Shown: piece by piece, positions 1 through 8,916 of the stretch
How the letters are laid out: every line of letters starts with the position of its first letter
How positions within the stretch are numbered: the first letter of the stretch is position 1
NCBI GenBank assembly: GCA_905178155.1
Contig: CAJINV010000022.1
Span: 131,207-195,206 of the forward strand
Direction: 5' to 3'
Length of the DNA: 64,000 bases
From: Amoebophrya sp. A120
Taxonomy: Eukaryota > Sar > Dinophyceae > Syndiniales > Amoebophryaceae
The notes under the pieces: generated by a model
Seen by the model: only the letters and a program-made list of their open reading frames with translations
Told to the model about the DNA's origin: nothing
The model's database searches: none
Program-made: the position numbers and the translations under genes

Positions 1-3000
1 AATCGGAATAATAGTAATTTCCACTTTCACTACTTCGACGAGTTCCAAGACCGGTGGCGCGGCTTCGACACGTTAGCGCGAATCTTGATGGGGATGGGAA
101 CGTATATCCAATGCAAAAGCAAGCATCGTACAACTCGTACTAATTGCAGTGCAGCATGACAGATCTAGCTTCTTAGCTAGTTTAGCATATACAAATTGAT
201 TCACCTTTTCCTTCTGTGAAAATTGAAATTCGTATATGCTATTTCTACTAGTACTAGCTAGGTAGTACAATGCTTTTCCAATGCATAACGTATCACTTAC
301 TACAATCAACCGTGTACTACGCGTTAGGTTGGGTGGTTTTCTACAAAAACGAGTATTTGGGCGGATTGATCTACATGGTGTTGCTTACCACGGTGCAATA
401 CTTGTTAACGAAGCTGGAACTGTATTTGAGAAAGTGGGAGGAAGTGAAAATGTTTCTGCTCATCGTCGTTCCACCGGCCTTGAGTTTCCTCATCGTCATT
501 CTCGCCCACAACGACAATGCGGCGAACAGCACCAATAGTAACCGGGACAGCAAGGAAATTTCCGATGCGGAAAAGTATCTAACCCCGCTCGTGTTTCTCG
601 CACATTTGATGTACTACAAGGAGCTACTGTGGCTGTCTCCCGCGTTCGGATCGCCCTCGACGAACAATTTTATCAACTGCAAATAAAGTATCGTACGTAG
701 TAGTAATTGCAATACAAATTATCTCAGCGTGACAAATGGAATTTGTCATGCTGTTTTGCCTTGGGATGGGGATTTGTAATGCATAACTGCAATTAGTACG
801 AGTGCGATACTTTTTGCACAGGATAAATTTCCGCGCGACGCAATTCACGGAATTTCTGACCAGCTCGGCGTCGACGTTAGTGAAGGAAAAACAGACCACT
901 TTGGATTTGTTTGATAAAAGCGAGGAGATGCTGTTACACGAGATTGTTGAGGAAGATCCGGACGAGATGACGGCTTCTAAACAAGGTGGACGCAGCAAGA
1001 GCCCGCTCACAATGGGCGGGCTGGGAAGCCGCGGTCATTCTGGGTCCTCTGAGGTGCTCGGTGACGGAACAATTGCGGGTGGGAATACAAGTGGTATTGG
1101 CAGTAGTTCTAGAAACTTTGTTGACCAGCAGGCTGTGGGCCTCCACGGTGAAAACAGTAGAGCAAAGGGAGTTACCTTCCAGGAGGAGTCCTCCGGGACA
1201 AAAGGTCCCGCAGGGCGAGCTGCATCTGCCACTGCTTCATCCGGAAGATCTTCTGTCACTGCAAGAAGTTCCACAGAGCTCTTTCCCGGGCAAGAGGAAC
1301 TCGAGCTGCGACTCGCATCCCTGCTCCAACTCTTCAATAGCGAATATGTGACGGCGCAGCTCGACGAAATTCGCTTGTCAGTCGTGGAGCAAGTGACCGA
1401 CTCGTTCGCGAAGGCGCAGCAACTCTTGAACACAGTGGAACGGTTGAGGGAAAGCCGGAAGAAAAATAAAGCCGTAGTTGCAACTTTATTTACTACAACA
1501 GCCGGGATCTTCGGGAACAAGAACAACACTTCTAAAGCCAAAAAGCTAAAAATCGAGAAGAACCGGGCCTACGTCGAGCTTTTCTACTACTCCGACCGGG
1601 GAATCCCCTTGCCGTACTACGTGAATATCCCGTGCAAAAGTATCGTACTCGTACTAATCGCATTCATGCATTACAAATGTCTTTCTCAAGTTCAATACGC
1701 ATATACAAATTTTATTTCTCATGCTGAGGCAATTTGTATTGCGATTTATACAAGTGCGATACTTTTGCACCGCATAGTGAATCCAGTGTTACAACAAACC
1801 ACCTGGGACAAACCCTTGGACTACAAGCCACCCAATTTGTTCACTTTGCAGCGCGCCGGGAATTTCTTTGCCAAGGCGGTCAGGAACGGGATGGAAAAGG
1901 AGGAGGTTATTTTGAGTACAACTACTCATGTCCGTGATCAAGATCATGCGGGGGACCCCCACGACGACGGCATCAATAGCGCTGAAGCTGGACCACACCA
2001 TAGCGAAGCCGAAGAGGGCGGCACCGGAGCAGGAGGTAGTGCGGTATCCTGTGCAAAAGTATCGTACTCGTATTGCAATCATGCACTACAAATCTTGTTC
2101 TTAAGGTAAATTAGCATTTACAAATTTTATTTCTCATGCTGAGGAAATTTGTAATGCATTTATACGAGTGCGTACTTTTGCAATGCATATGCGGAATACA
2201 GGAACAACAACACTGCCGGCGGTACTACAAACGTGGCTGGTACAAGTACAACCACGAGAGAAGATTTGCTAGACGATGTGAACACGACTGAGCGGAATGT
2301 AGTACTCGCTGCAGACGCTGTGAACATCCAAATCACGACCGCTCAAGAAGAACATCGGACGACTTCTTCCACCGTTAAAAATCAGGGCGAAAAAACGTTG
2401 ACGAAAGCCAAATCCCGATCCATCGTGCGATTCGGCAGCTCTGTTTTCGACGGGACAAACCACTACCTTCACGACGACATGTATGGAACTGCCAGAATCG
2501 AAATCGTCAAAATCGAAATGATTTGTGATGCATAAAATCGATACGAGTTGGAGCCTCAGTTTCCAAGTGGCGCATGACAAATTTCGGGAGCACCAAAATC
2601 CACTCTGTCGCGCTGTTTGGGCAAAGAAGACTGCTCCTGTCATGCTACTCTGGCAGCACATCGTCTTCCCCGAAGCAGGCTTAGAATCGGTCTCATTTGC
2701 CTGCGCCCCAGCACAGACCTTGCGCGCCCTACATTTTATGCATATGCAAGTTTTTCGATTTTGTCGATTTCGATCCTGACACTCCCATAACATGTACGAC
2801 GGTGCGAGCGCGGACGCCTATTTGTATAGCAACACTTCCCAAGCAGCTTTTACGATCGAGGGTCGGCACACGATGAGTGATAGTTTTGACTACAACGCGG
2901 AGGGTGAAGATAATGGTCCTCATGATCATGATGCAAGAGCTGCAAAAATCATGTCGCCGAACAAACTGATCAAGCACCATATGGCAGTGCACAACTCCCC

Positions 3001-4748
3001 TTCCCCCTCATTTGAATAGCATGAACGGCAATACAAGCATCAGCAAGACTGCCGGATTTGCATCGCAAATTTGCACTGGAGTGTAGTTCTGTTTGGGCTC
3101 CTACCAGAATTTGTCATGCATAATATTGACAGGAGGGAAAGCGTGGATTTGGTATTCTGCATGAGAAATGAGAACGAAGGGGTGTTGTGCACTGTCATAC
3201 ACCATCTAACCGAGATAGAAGACACGATCCGCACCGTGACGCAGGAAGACGATCCTGAGATGAACGACTCAATTCTGAAGGGAAAACCAAACAACACAAG
3301 CACAACTGGAGGCAGCAGATCCGTACAACAAAATCGACGCAAACTGGCACAGCAACCCAGTTACATCGTCCGGACTTCTTCTGGCGCGAAGGTTTCCCAT
3401 ACACCACCACTGCCGCGGACCGCGACGGCGACGAGCTTGCCGAACGCAGTGCCGGAAACGTTCGGGCGGTATTTACCGAAGGTGGTCACGACGCAACAGA
3501 ACAAATTCGACCAGGACTTGCCAACAAGAATTTTCCGGATTGGCACCGGAAGTGTTTTCTTTCTCTCTTTCGTCTGCTTCGTGTGGAGTATCCTCGTGTT
3601 GTTCGATTTCTTGAAGGTGGGAGGCAGTGTATCCCGTGGAAATACTGTTTGTTCACTGTGATGGTTTTCTTGCAAGTTTTGCATCACAAGTCTGTTCTAC
3701 TTCCTACATCACAGGAATAGACCAAGTTTGCCATGCGAGATTCCTAAGGTGAAACACGCCTACAAATGCATTATCGTGCATGTGTAGCAAGACAAACACT
3801 TTTGCGATGCACTTTATGCACTACAAGTTCTCAGTGAAGCAGTTTTTTCTCGTGATGCAGCGGGAAGCCGACACTGATCCACAACGGCACGACGCACCAG
3901 AGGGATATGTCGTCGGCGAGTCGGTATGCACTGCAAATTGTATTACAAAGCATTGCAAATGAAATTTGTAATGCTGTTTTACGTGAGGAAGGATATTTGT
4001 CTTGCATAACAGCAATTACTACGAGTGCGATACTTTTGCAGTGGATAGTCGGGTAATTCGACGTCGGGTCAGGAGGTTGGAGGGGGAGGATGTGGATTGG
4101 GGAATGGAGAGTGGTGATGTCGATGTAGCAGAAGAAATTGCATCACGAACTACAACTGCCGCTGGAAGCAATTCGAATTATGAAAGAGGGCATTTCTCTG
4201 ACTCTGGGAGAAGCGGGAACAAGCTTAGGTTCAAGATTGAGCACCTCGCGGCGCAATTTTGCGACCACCGGAGAAGTATGCTAAGCGCGACAGAAACATC
4301 AGGTGGTTCGGAGACAATGCAGGTTGAACACCAGCAGTTCCAGCAGGCCAACGAAAAGCATCCCCCGACTTCGAAGAAGAGAACAAGTGAGCAACTAGTA
4401 GTCGTACCACCACGACAAACTCAAATGTGCACAGCAAAGCAAATTCGGAAATACACGCGGCATCTACAGGAGGAGGCTGAGGTGGTGGAGGATGGGTTTC
4501 TGGATTTGCAGGAAATTCAGCGCTATTTGGAAACTAGAAAGGAATCTTTATCGCACGATCATCTATTTGAAGAATCGGCCACAGATGCTGGTTCTCGAGA
4601 AAAAATCGATCTACGAAGAGAGCTTCAGGATATAATACTTCTTGCCGCGAAGCACAAGGAGGTCCAAGAACCAGCCGATAACTCATCCAGTGAAATGAAT
4701 TTAGGGCGTCCACTTACGGCCGACGAAAAAGAACGATCTCGACATTGA
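1..4748 (+). CDS. G1: multi-exon membrane protein with WW-like motif (5' end outside window)
   Basis: Exons read as 1-104, 293-670, 831-1625, 1782-2044, 2195-2481, 2795-2979, 3205-3627, 3861-3924 and 4053-4748, giving 1,064 residues to a TGA at 4746-4748. The reading frame is continuous only if each inserted element is removed with one TSD copy. Exon 2 encodes three hydrophobic stretches (about 300-420, 450-510 and 580-640), and a further strong membrane segment rich in F, V and L lies near 3550-3615. At about 1595-1830 the spliced protein reads PYYVNPVLQQTTWDKP, the C-terminal half of a WW domain; the usual first Trp is not evident, so I call it WW-like. The remainder is Ser/Thr/Asn-rich and acidic. 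A multi-span membrane protein with a cytosolic tail is inferred. I do not recognise the family. Eight elements interrupt it, the densest run in the window. Confidence 0.75.
105..287 (+). mobile_element. Introner element, family A (degenerate ends), in G1
   Basis: Begins TATCCAATGCAAAAG and ends CCAATGCATA, flanked by the 5-bp TSD acgta (100-104 and 288-292). Removing element plus one TSD joins the phase-2 codon ta|t and restores the frame. The inner TIR is more diverged than in other A copies, suggesting an older insertion. Confidence 0.8.
671..825 (+). mobile_element. Introner element, family A, in G1
   Basis: Begins TATCAACTGCAAATAAAG and ends TTTTGCACAGGATA. TSD aattt at 666-670 and 826-830. 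It contains TTTGTCATGC and TTTGTAATGC. No register of this TSD gives GT..AG ends. Excision yields the in-frame junction NNFRATQF. Confidence 0.9.
1626..1776 (+). mobile_element. Introner element, family A, inside the WW-like motif of G1
   Basis: Begins TATCCCGTGCAAAAGTATCG and ends TTTTGCACCGCATA. TSD gtgaa at 1621-1625 and 1777-1781. Excision joins YYVN to PVLQQTTW, rebuilding the WW-like motif, so the boundary is supported by protein sequence as well as by the TSD. Confidence 0.93.
2045..2189 (+). mobile_element. Introner element, family A, in G1
   Basis: Begins TATCCTGTGCAAAAGTATCG and ends CTTTTGCAATGCATA. TSD tgcgg at 2040-2044 and 2190-2194. Excision gives gcg gaa tac agg, in frame on both sides. 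Confidence 0.93.
2482..2789 (+). mobile_element. Introner element, family D, in G1
   Basis: Begins TATGGAACTGCCAGAATCG; the right end carries CGATCCTGACACTCCCATA. TSD acatg at 2477-2481 and 2790-2794. It contains TTTGTGATGC near the left end and GCATGACAAATT inside. Excision joins DDM to YDGAS in frame. Confidence 0.92.
2980..3199 (+). mobile_element. Introner element, family E, in G1
   Basis: Begins TATGGCAGTGCACAACTCCC and ends GTTGTGCACTGTCATA. TSD cacca at 2975-2979 and 3200-3204. It carries TTTGTCATGC. Excision joins IKHH to LTEIEDT in frame. Confidence 0.92.
3628..3860 (+). mobile_element. Decayed introner-like intron in G1
   Basis: The left side starts tgTATCCCGTGG and the interior resembles family A (TTTTGCGATGCA, GCATCACAAG, CTAAGGT), but the right end is eroded. 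Flanks share only gcag (3624-3627 and 3857-3860). Joining 3627 to 3861 is the choice I found that keeps the downstream frame open (GGSGKPTLIHN). Boundaries are therefore frame-based. Confidence 0.5.
3925..4047 (+). mobile_element. Introner element, family A (short), in G1
   Basis: Begins TATGCACTGCAAATTG and ends CTTTTGCAGTGGATA. TSD gtcgg at 3920-3924 and 4048-4052. Excision gives gcg agt cgg | gta att cga, in frame with the 230-codon last exon of G1. Confidence 0.88.
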
Positions 4749-5530
4749 ACAAACTTAGCTTGATGGTAAAACAGCTCCGCCTCCGTCAGTTCTAGGTGCC
4801 AGACGAACTATGTTGATCTGGCCACACGGCAGAGCCAGAGGTGTTTTTACTTTGCGTTCTCTTAAATGTCTTGACGATCAAATGAGGAACAGAAGAAAAC
4901 GAACTAGTTGCGTTCTAGGATGAAGATTTGGATTCGATCGTGTCTAAAGTTCCAGATAAAAATCGTTGTCAAGCGAGATCAGCTTCAGCCATCGTCTGCT
5001 CCCTTCATTTTTGGTGGTGGAACTACAACAACAAAAACAAATTGAAATGTGATTTTGAAGGACAGATGAACAATGCTAAAGGTCCTCGCCCTTTGTCGCA
5101 GCAGGAGATCTGATCTAGTTCTTACAATGACAAGACTGAAGAAAGATCCGCCCTGTTGAAGGTCTCTCTCGACGGGGGGCCAGGAGATCTTTTGCGCAAT
5201 CAGTCGTCTATCTTGCCCCGCGACGTTCACTTCTGAAGGAGTGTTTCATATGATTATGAGGAAACTCAAGCTACAACGACTCTAGTTTACCCTTACGAAA
5301 ACAATTCGCGGCAATTGAAGATGCACCCTCGCAGGCTTAAACTCGTATACTTAGCGGAAAGTTACCAATGACAACTTTTTCGGCGACGACATTTGAAAAC
5401 TACGAGCAGAAAAAGTGAATTGTGAGATAAGCTTCATCTCCTTGTCTATCACTGCATCACACGACACGCTACTTCTACTCATCTCCATCCCACTTTAGTA
5501 GAGTTACATCCCTCGACCGCCGGAACAAAA
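4749..5530. other. Intergenic region G1-G2
   Basis: No supportable gene. Short open frames here lack compositional bias. The region presumably holds the G1 3' UTR and the G2 promoter; I recognise no motif. Confidence 0.5.
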
Positions 5531-6565
5531 ATGCCGCAAGCCCAAGACGTTTTCTTTGCCGGCCGGTCCGACAAGAAGAAGCCGATGCAGAAGCAAGCCT
5601 GCCATGCAGAAACAGCTACAGAAGTGGACGAAGCTACGACTCAACAAACCGACAAGGGCATCAACGCGACAGAGCAAGTGGATGAACCAAAAGCGAAAGT
5701 CCCCACAACTTCCATCTTCGGATCATCTGGCACCAGCAAAAAGAACACGACAACATCATCTTCAGAACGAGCTGACGAGAAGCCAGGAAACGAACTCAAC
5801 AACGTAGGCGCGGGGCTATTGAAATTAGCAGCAGAATTTAACAACGGTGAAGATAGCAGCAGCGAGGACGAAGAAGATCCCGACGGCGAAGATGATAGTG
5901 AGGAAGAGGATGTTGACGACTCAGAAGAAGAAGACTGCTCCGACGACGATGAAGAAGAAGAAGAAGACAACGTGGAGGAGCTTCTGAAACAGCTTACCAA
6001 CGACGAGAAGAAGCAACAGGGGCAGGACCTGCTGAAGCAGAAAGATTTCGAAAATGCTTTGGTTTTCCTCGAGGACATGGAAGAAAGTGCGCAAAGCGTT
6101 TTGGTGTTGTTGCAGATTTTGTCTTGCTACTTCGGTATCGAGGAGCAGGCGAAAAAAGATGAGGAGCTCGAGCCTTTGGGGGAAGAAGATTGGCAGGACG
6201 TGGTGAATTACAGTGAGCGGATCATCGAGACTACTAGTACTACAAGCAGTATGAAAATCAAGCCCGCAACCCCGAAGCAACTGGTGAAAGCTTTTTTCTA
6301 CCTGGGGAGTGCGCACTCCGCTTTGGAAGATTTCGAAAATGCGGTGGAAATTCTGCAGAAGGCGCTGAAACAGGACAAGGTCGCGAATGGGGAGTTGTTG
6401 GCCCCGTTGATCCAAGTGGAACTGACGAAGGCGAAGAAACAGCTGGACCAAATGCTGCGAGTGAAAAAGAAGGAATTTTTCAAGACAGAAGAGGAAAAGC
6501 GGAAATTGGAACGAAGGAAAATCAGCGGGAAGAAAGCCTTTAACCCACACTGCCTGAAGCACTGA
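5531..6565 (+). CDS. G2: acidic TPR-repeat protein
   Basis: Single 344-codon exon. The ATG follows an A-rich stretch (gaacaaaaATG). Residues 1-100 are polar; residues about 110-150 form a long Asp/Glu/Ser tract (up to eight acidic residues in a row). From about residue 155 the protein is helical, with TPR-like segments: KDFENALVFLEDMEES near 175 and AFFYLGSAHSALEDFENAVE near 255, the latter with the typical A..YLG.A/Y..ALEDFE spacing. A basic, charged tail ends the protein. The arrangement (last TPR followed by a Lys/Glu helix) resembles the TPR regions of FKBP-type or Hsp90 co-chaperones, but no isomerase domain is present. A protein-protein adaptor role is inferred. It is the only complete gene here that I see without any intron. 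Confidence 0.85.
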   Translation: MPQAQDVFFAGRSDKKKPMQKQACHAETATEVDEATTQQTDKGINATEQVDEPKAKVPTTSIFGSSGTSKKNTTTSSSERADEKPGNELNNVGAGLLKLAAEFNNGEDSSSEDEEDPDGEDDSEEEDVDDSEEEDCSDDDEEEEEDNVEELLKQLTNDEKKQQGQDLLKQKDFENALVFLEDMEESAQSVLVLLQILSCYFGIEEQAKKDEELEPLGEEDWQDVVNYSERIIETTSTTSSMKIKPATPKQLVKAFFYLGSAHSALEDFENAVEILQKALKQDKVANGELLAPLIQVELTKAKKQLDQMLRVKKKEFFKTEEEKRKLERRKISGKKAFNPHCLKH

Positions 6566-7010
6566 TTTGGAAAATTTTTTTTTCTCGGGGGGTCAGAAAA
6601 AGAAAAAGTAGACGGCTACAAGGGAGTTGTCCAACACCACCCCCGCGGTTTCTTTCTTGACAATGACTTCTAGAGAAGATCACGCACCTACCATTTGGCT
6701 CAGGTTCTCGCATCGAAAAAGATAAAGAAAAAGCGTGTAGCAGTACGGTGGGGCAAATTATGTCCGTGCTGTTGCTGTTGGCAACTACGCACAGGTTCGA
6801 CGCGCCGTTTGATGTGTTCTCCAGAATAGCGTTAGCGCTTAAGGACGTACTAGCATGGGTATTACCGATCATTCTGAAGATGATCTAGCATTCGCTCAAG
6901 AAGAACTATCTTTTAAAAGAGAGCTGAACACCACGAGCAGATCCCGAGCTGATTGATCCATTTGGCTTTCAATAGAAAGGATTGGATCCCACGTATTTAA
7001 CGGAAGACCC
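6566..7010. other. Intergenic region after G2
   Basis: No gene seen. It contains an A/T-rich run just after the G2 stop and nothing else that I recognise. Confidence 0.5.
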
Positions 7011-7062
7011 ACCGCCTCCGAGATGATCTGCTCCACGTCGGCTATAGTACGATCTGCGCAGA

Positions 7063-8253
7063 TATCGAAAGAAAAAGTGTTGACGTTACGGTTTTAAGTT
7101 TTTTGGAAAAAAAAAATTTTGGGTGTATGCTGGAGGTATGTTTTTGGTTTGTAAGTCGACCCATTCCCGCTATTCGTTCTCGCGGGACTGCGACGAAGCT
7201 CGCTTGGTTTGACCTAGCTAGTGCACAAAATATGACGGCGTAGGACTTCGGCGACCGGGGCCGCCCCCTGCCGTGCCTTCTCCTCGCCGCCGGCTCTTAG
7301 ATCCGGGCCAGAACGCTCAAACCTCGAACCGTGGCTAAACCTCGGACGTGTGGACCTATGAGCTTGCATCTAGATGGCGTTTCCGCCAGTTCAGCTCTGT
7401 GCGGCTGTGCAAGTTTCCATCTCGGACCTTTTGGCGCCTTTTGTCAAATTTTCTCCATGACTGAAGAAAAGGTGGCACTTTCGAGGATGAGGGAAATGGG
7501 CAAACTTTGGGTACCAAAATGCCCAAAATTTGCAGGCACCCCAAAAACCGTCAACACCTCATCTAGACACTACGGTATGGTCGATCGGGTCTTCCAGAAG
7601 CCTGCTTTTTTGCATGAAATCGACCAAAAAACCGTCAACACCTCATCTAGCCAGCACGCTATGCTCGATTTGCCTGCTCAGAAGGTGCGCTCCCGTGCCC
7701 GCACCGGTTTGAGTGAAGGGAAATGGATCATAGCGTGCTGTCTAGATGAGGCGTTGACGGTTTTTGTGGGATCTGCATTTTTTGGCCTCGAAATGGCGTC
7801 AAATCATTGATTTTTTCCTCGGATTTTTCCAATTCCCCAAAAAACCGTCAACATCATATCTGGACAGCATGCTAAGGTCCATTTTCCCTCAATAAAACAG
7901 GTCCATCTCCGGCGTCGATCGTTGCGACGCGTTGGTGGGCGGGTCTTGTCAGCAGTGCCGGGGCCCTGGCCCACCGGCTTACAGCCATCATGGCTCTTGA
8001 GCCCGGACAGGGATTGGGCAGCCATTTCAGGGCTTGAAGGGGCGCAATGTTGTGGCGGGGCCTCATAGTTTTCGCACCGTGTGCACTAGCTTCCTCTCCC
8101 AGAGTTTTACCACTTTAGAGCCCCGCAGGGGCAAAGAATGAGGCTGCGCGGCGGCGAGAAAAAAAAAAATTAAAATGATGGTGCTCAGTACCCACAAAAA
8201 TTTTTTTTTCCAAAAACCCGAAAACCGTAACGTCAACACTTTTTCTTATGATA
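7063..8253. mobile_element. Long (1,191 bp) TIR element of the introner type, family H-like, intergenic
   Basis: Begins TATCGAAAGAAAAAGTG and ends CACTTTTTCTTATGATA. TIRs of about 50 bp include GTGTTGACGTTACGGTTTT and its complement at 8222-8241. A perfect 5-bp TSD gcaga lies at 7058-7062 and 8254-8258. The TIR core resembles the 164-bp family H intron at 30569 (GTGTTAACCTTAACGGTTTT), so this is a long relative of an introner family lying outside a gene. The open frames inside (for example 7331-7810) show no transposase motif that I recognise, so it looks non-autonomous. Confidence 0.85.
7540..7870. repeat. Internal direct and inverted repeats inside the long element
   Basis: The core AAAAACCGTCAACA occurs near 7544, 7629 and 7843, and inverted near 7752. 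Copies at 7629 and 7752 flank a hairpin whose arms also share tagatgagg/cctcatcta and agcgtgctg/cagcacgct. The core resembles the inner part of the element's own TIR, suggesting nested or duplicated termini. Confidence 0.7.
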
Positions 8254-8397
8254 GCAGAGGAGGTTGTTCATCTCCAAGTGCAACAAGTTGCACGAAAACC
8301 CTACCGCCTCCGAGATGATCTGCTCCACGTCGGCTATAGTACGATCTGCGCCACGGAGGTTGTTCATCTGCAAGTGCAACAAGTTGCACGAAAACCT

Positions 8398-8916
8398 AGT
8401 GAAAAAATGACAAACGGAAGTAGAAGGGACTACACTAACTACACATTACACAAGCTTGGTCGTGCGCGGAAGCCTGGTCGTGCACGGTACTGAAGTACCG
8501 GCACAATAATTCGACCGGGTCGTCGTGAAGATGTAGCTGACGATCTAGAAAACTGCATGGCTGCTAGAAAAAAGTAGTCGCAGTTTGTTTATTTAGAACC
8601 ACGTGCGTAATTTCAATTGAAACTCGAAAAAATAAACTCCGATGTGAAGAATCCCAGAGCGATCTTGCTTTGCTAAATGCCTTTGCCTCTGATCAACATC
8701 ATGCTCTTCGACTTCGATTATCGTACTTATTCAGGGCTCTCCAACAAATACTATACACGTTTTTGCTACTATTGACATCTGTTTTTCTCGTAGTAGAATT
8801 TGTTAGGTCAACATTTATTTTGTACAATAATATTTTTTCTATATTTTTATTTACAGCTTTTCAAAATTGTATAATTTCATCCCACTTCACTACCACGAAA
8901 CACTAGACAAAAAAAA
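8398..8916. other. Intergenic region before G3
   Basis: A/T-rich towards 8800-8880. No gene or recognised motif. It presumably carries the G3 promoter and 5' UTR. Confidence 0.45.

Larger units (their letters stand above)
7011..8397. repeat. Two-unit tandem repeat (about 95 bp), first unit split by a large element
   Basis: Unit 2 (8303-8397) runs from accgcctccgagatgatctg through gttgttcatctgcaag to gttgcacgaaaacc. Unit 1 is the same sequence cut in two: 7011-7062 and 8259-8301, with the 1,191-bp element and its TSD copy between. Unit 2 therefore shows the unfilled site (gcgccacggagg versus gcgcaga|ggagg). Confidence 0.88.

Noticed and set aside
3628-3860. Standard GT-AG intron in G1
   Set aside because: Cutting at gtgtatcc..gatgcag puts the downstream exon into a frame that stops within 20 codons; the shared gcag register keeps it open.
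5641-6078. Ser-rich minus-strand open frame opposite G2
   Set aside because: It is the mirror of the Asp/Glu tract of G2.
7331-7810. 159-codon open frame in the long element as a transposase
   Set aside because: No DDE, helix-turn-helix or zinc motif, and it runs through the internal repeats.
7540-7870. CRISPR-like repeat array
   Set aside because: Only four imperfect copies, one inverted, with irregular spacing, in a eukaryotic mobile element.
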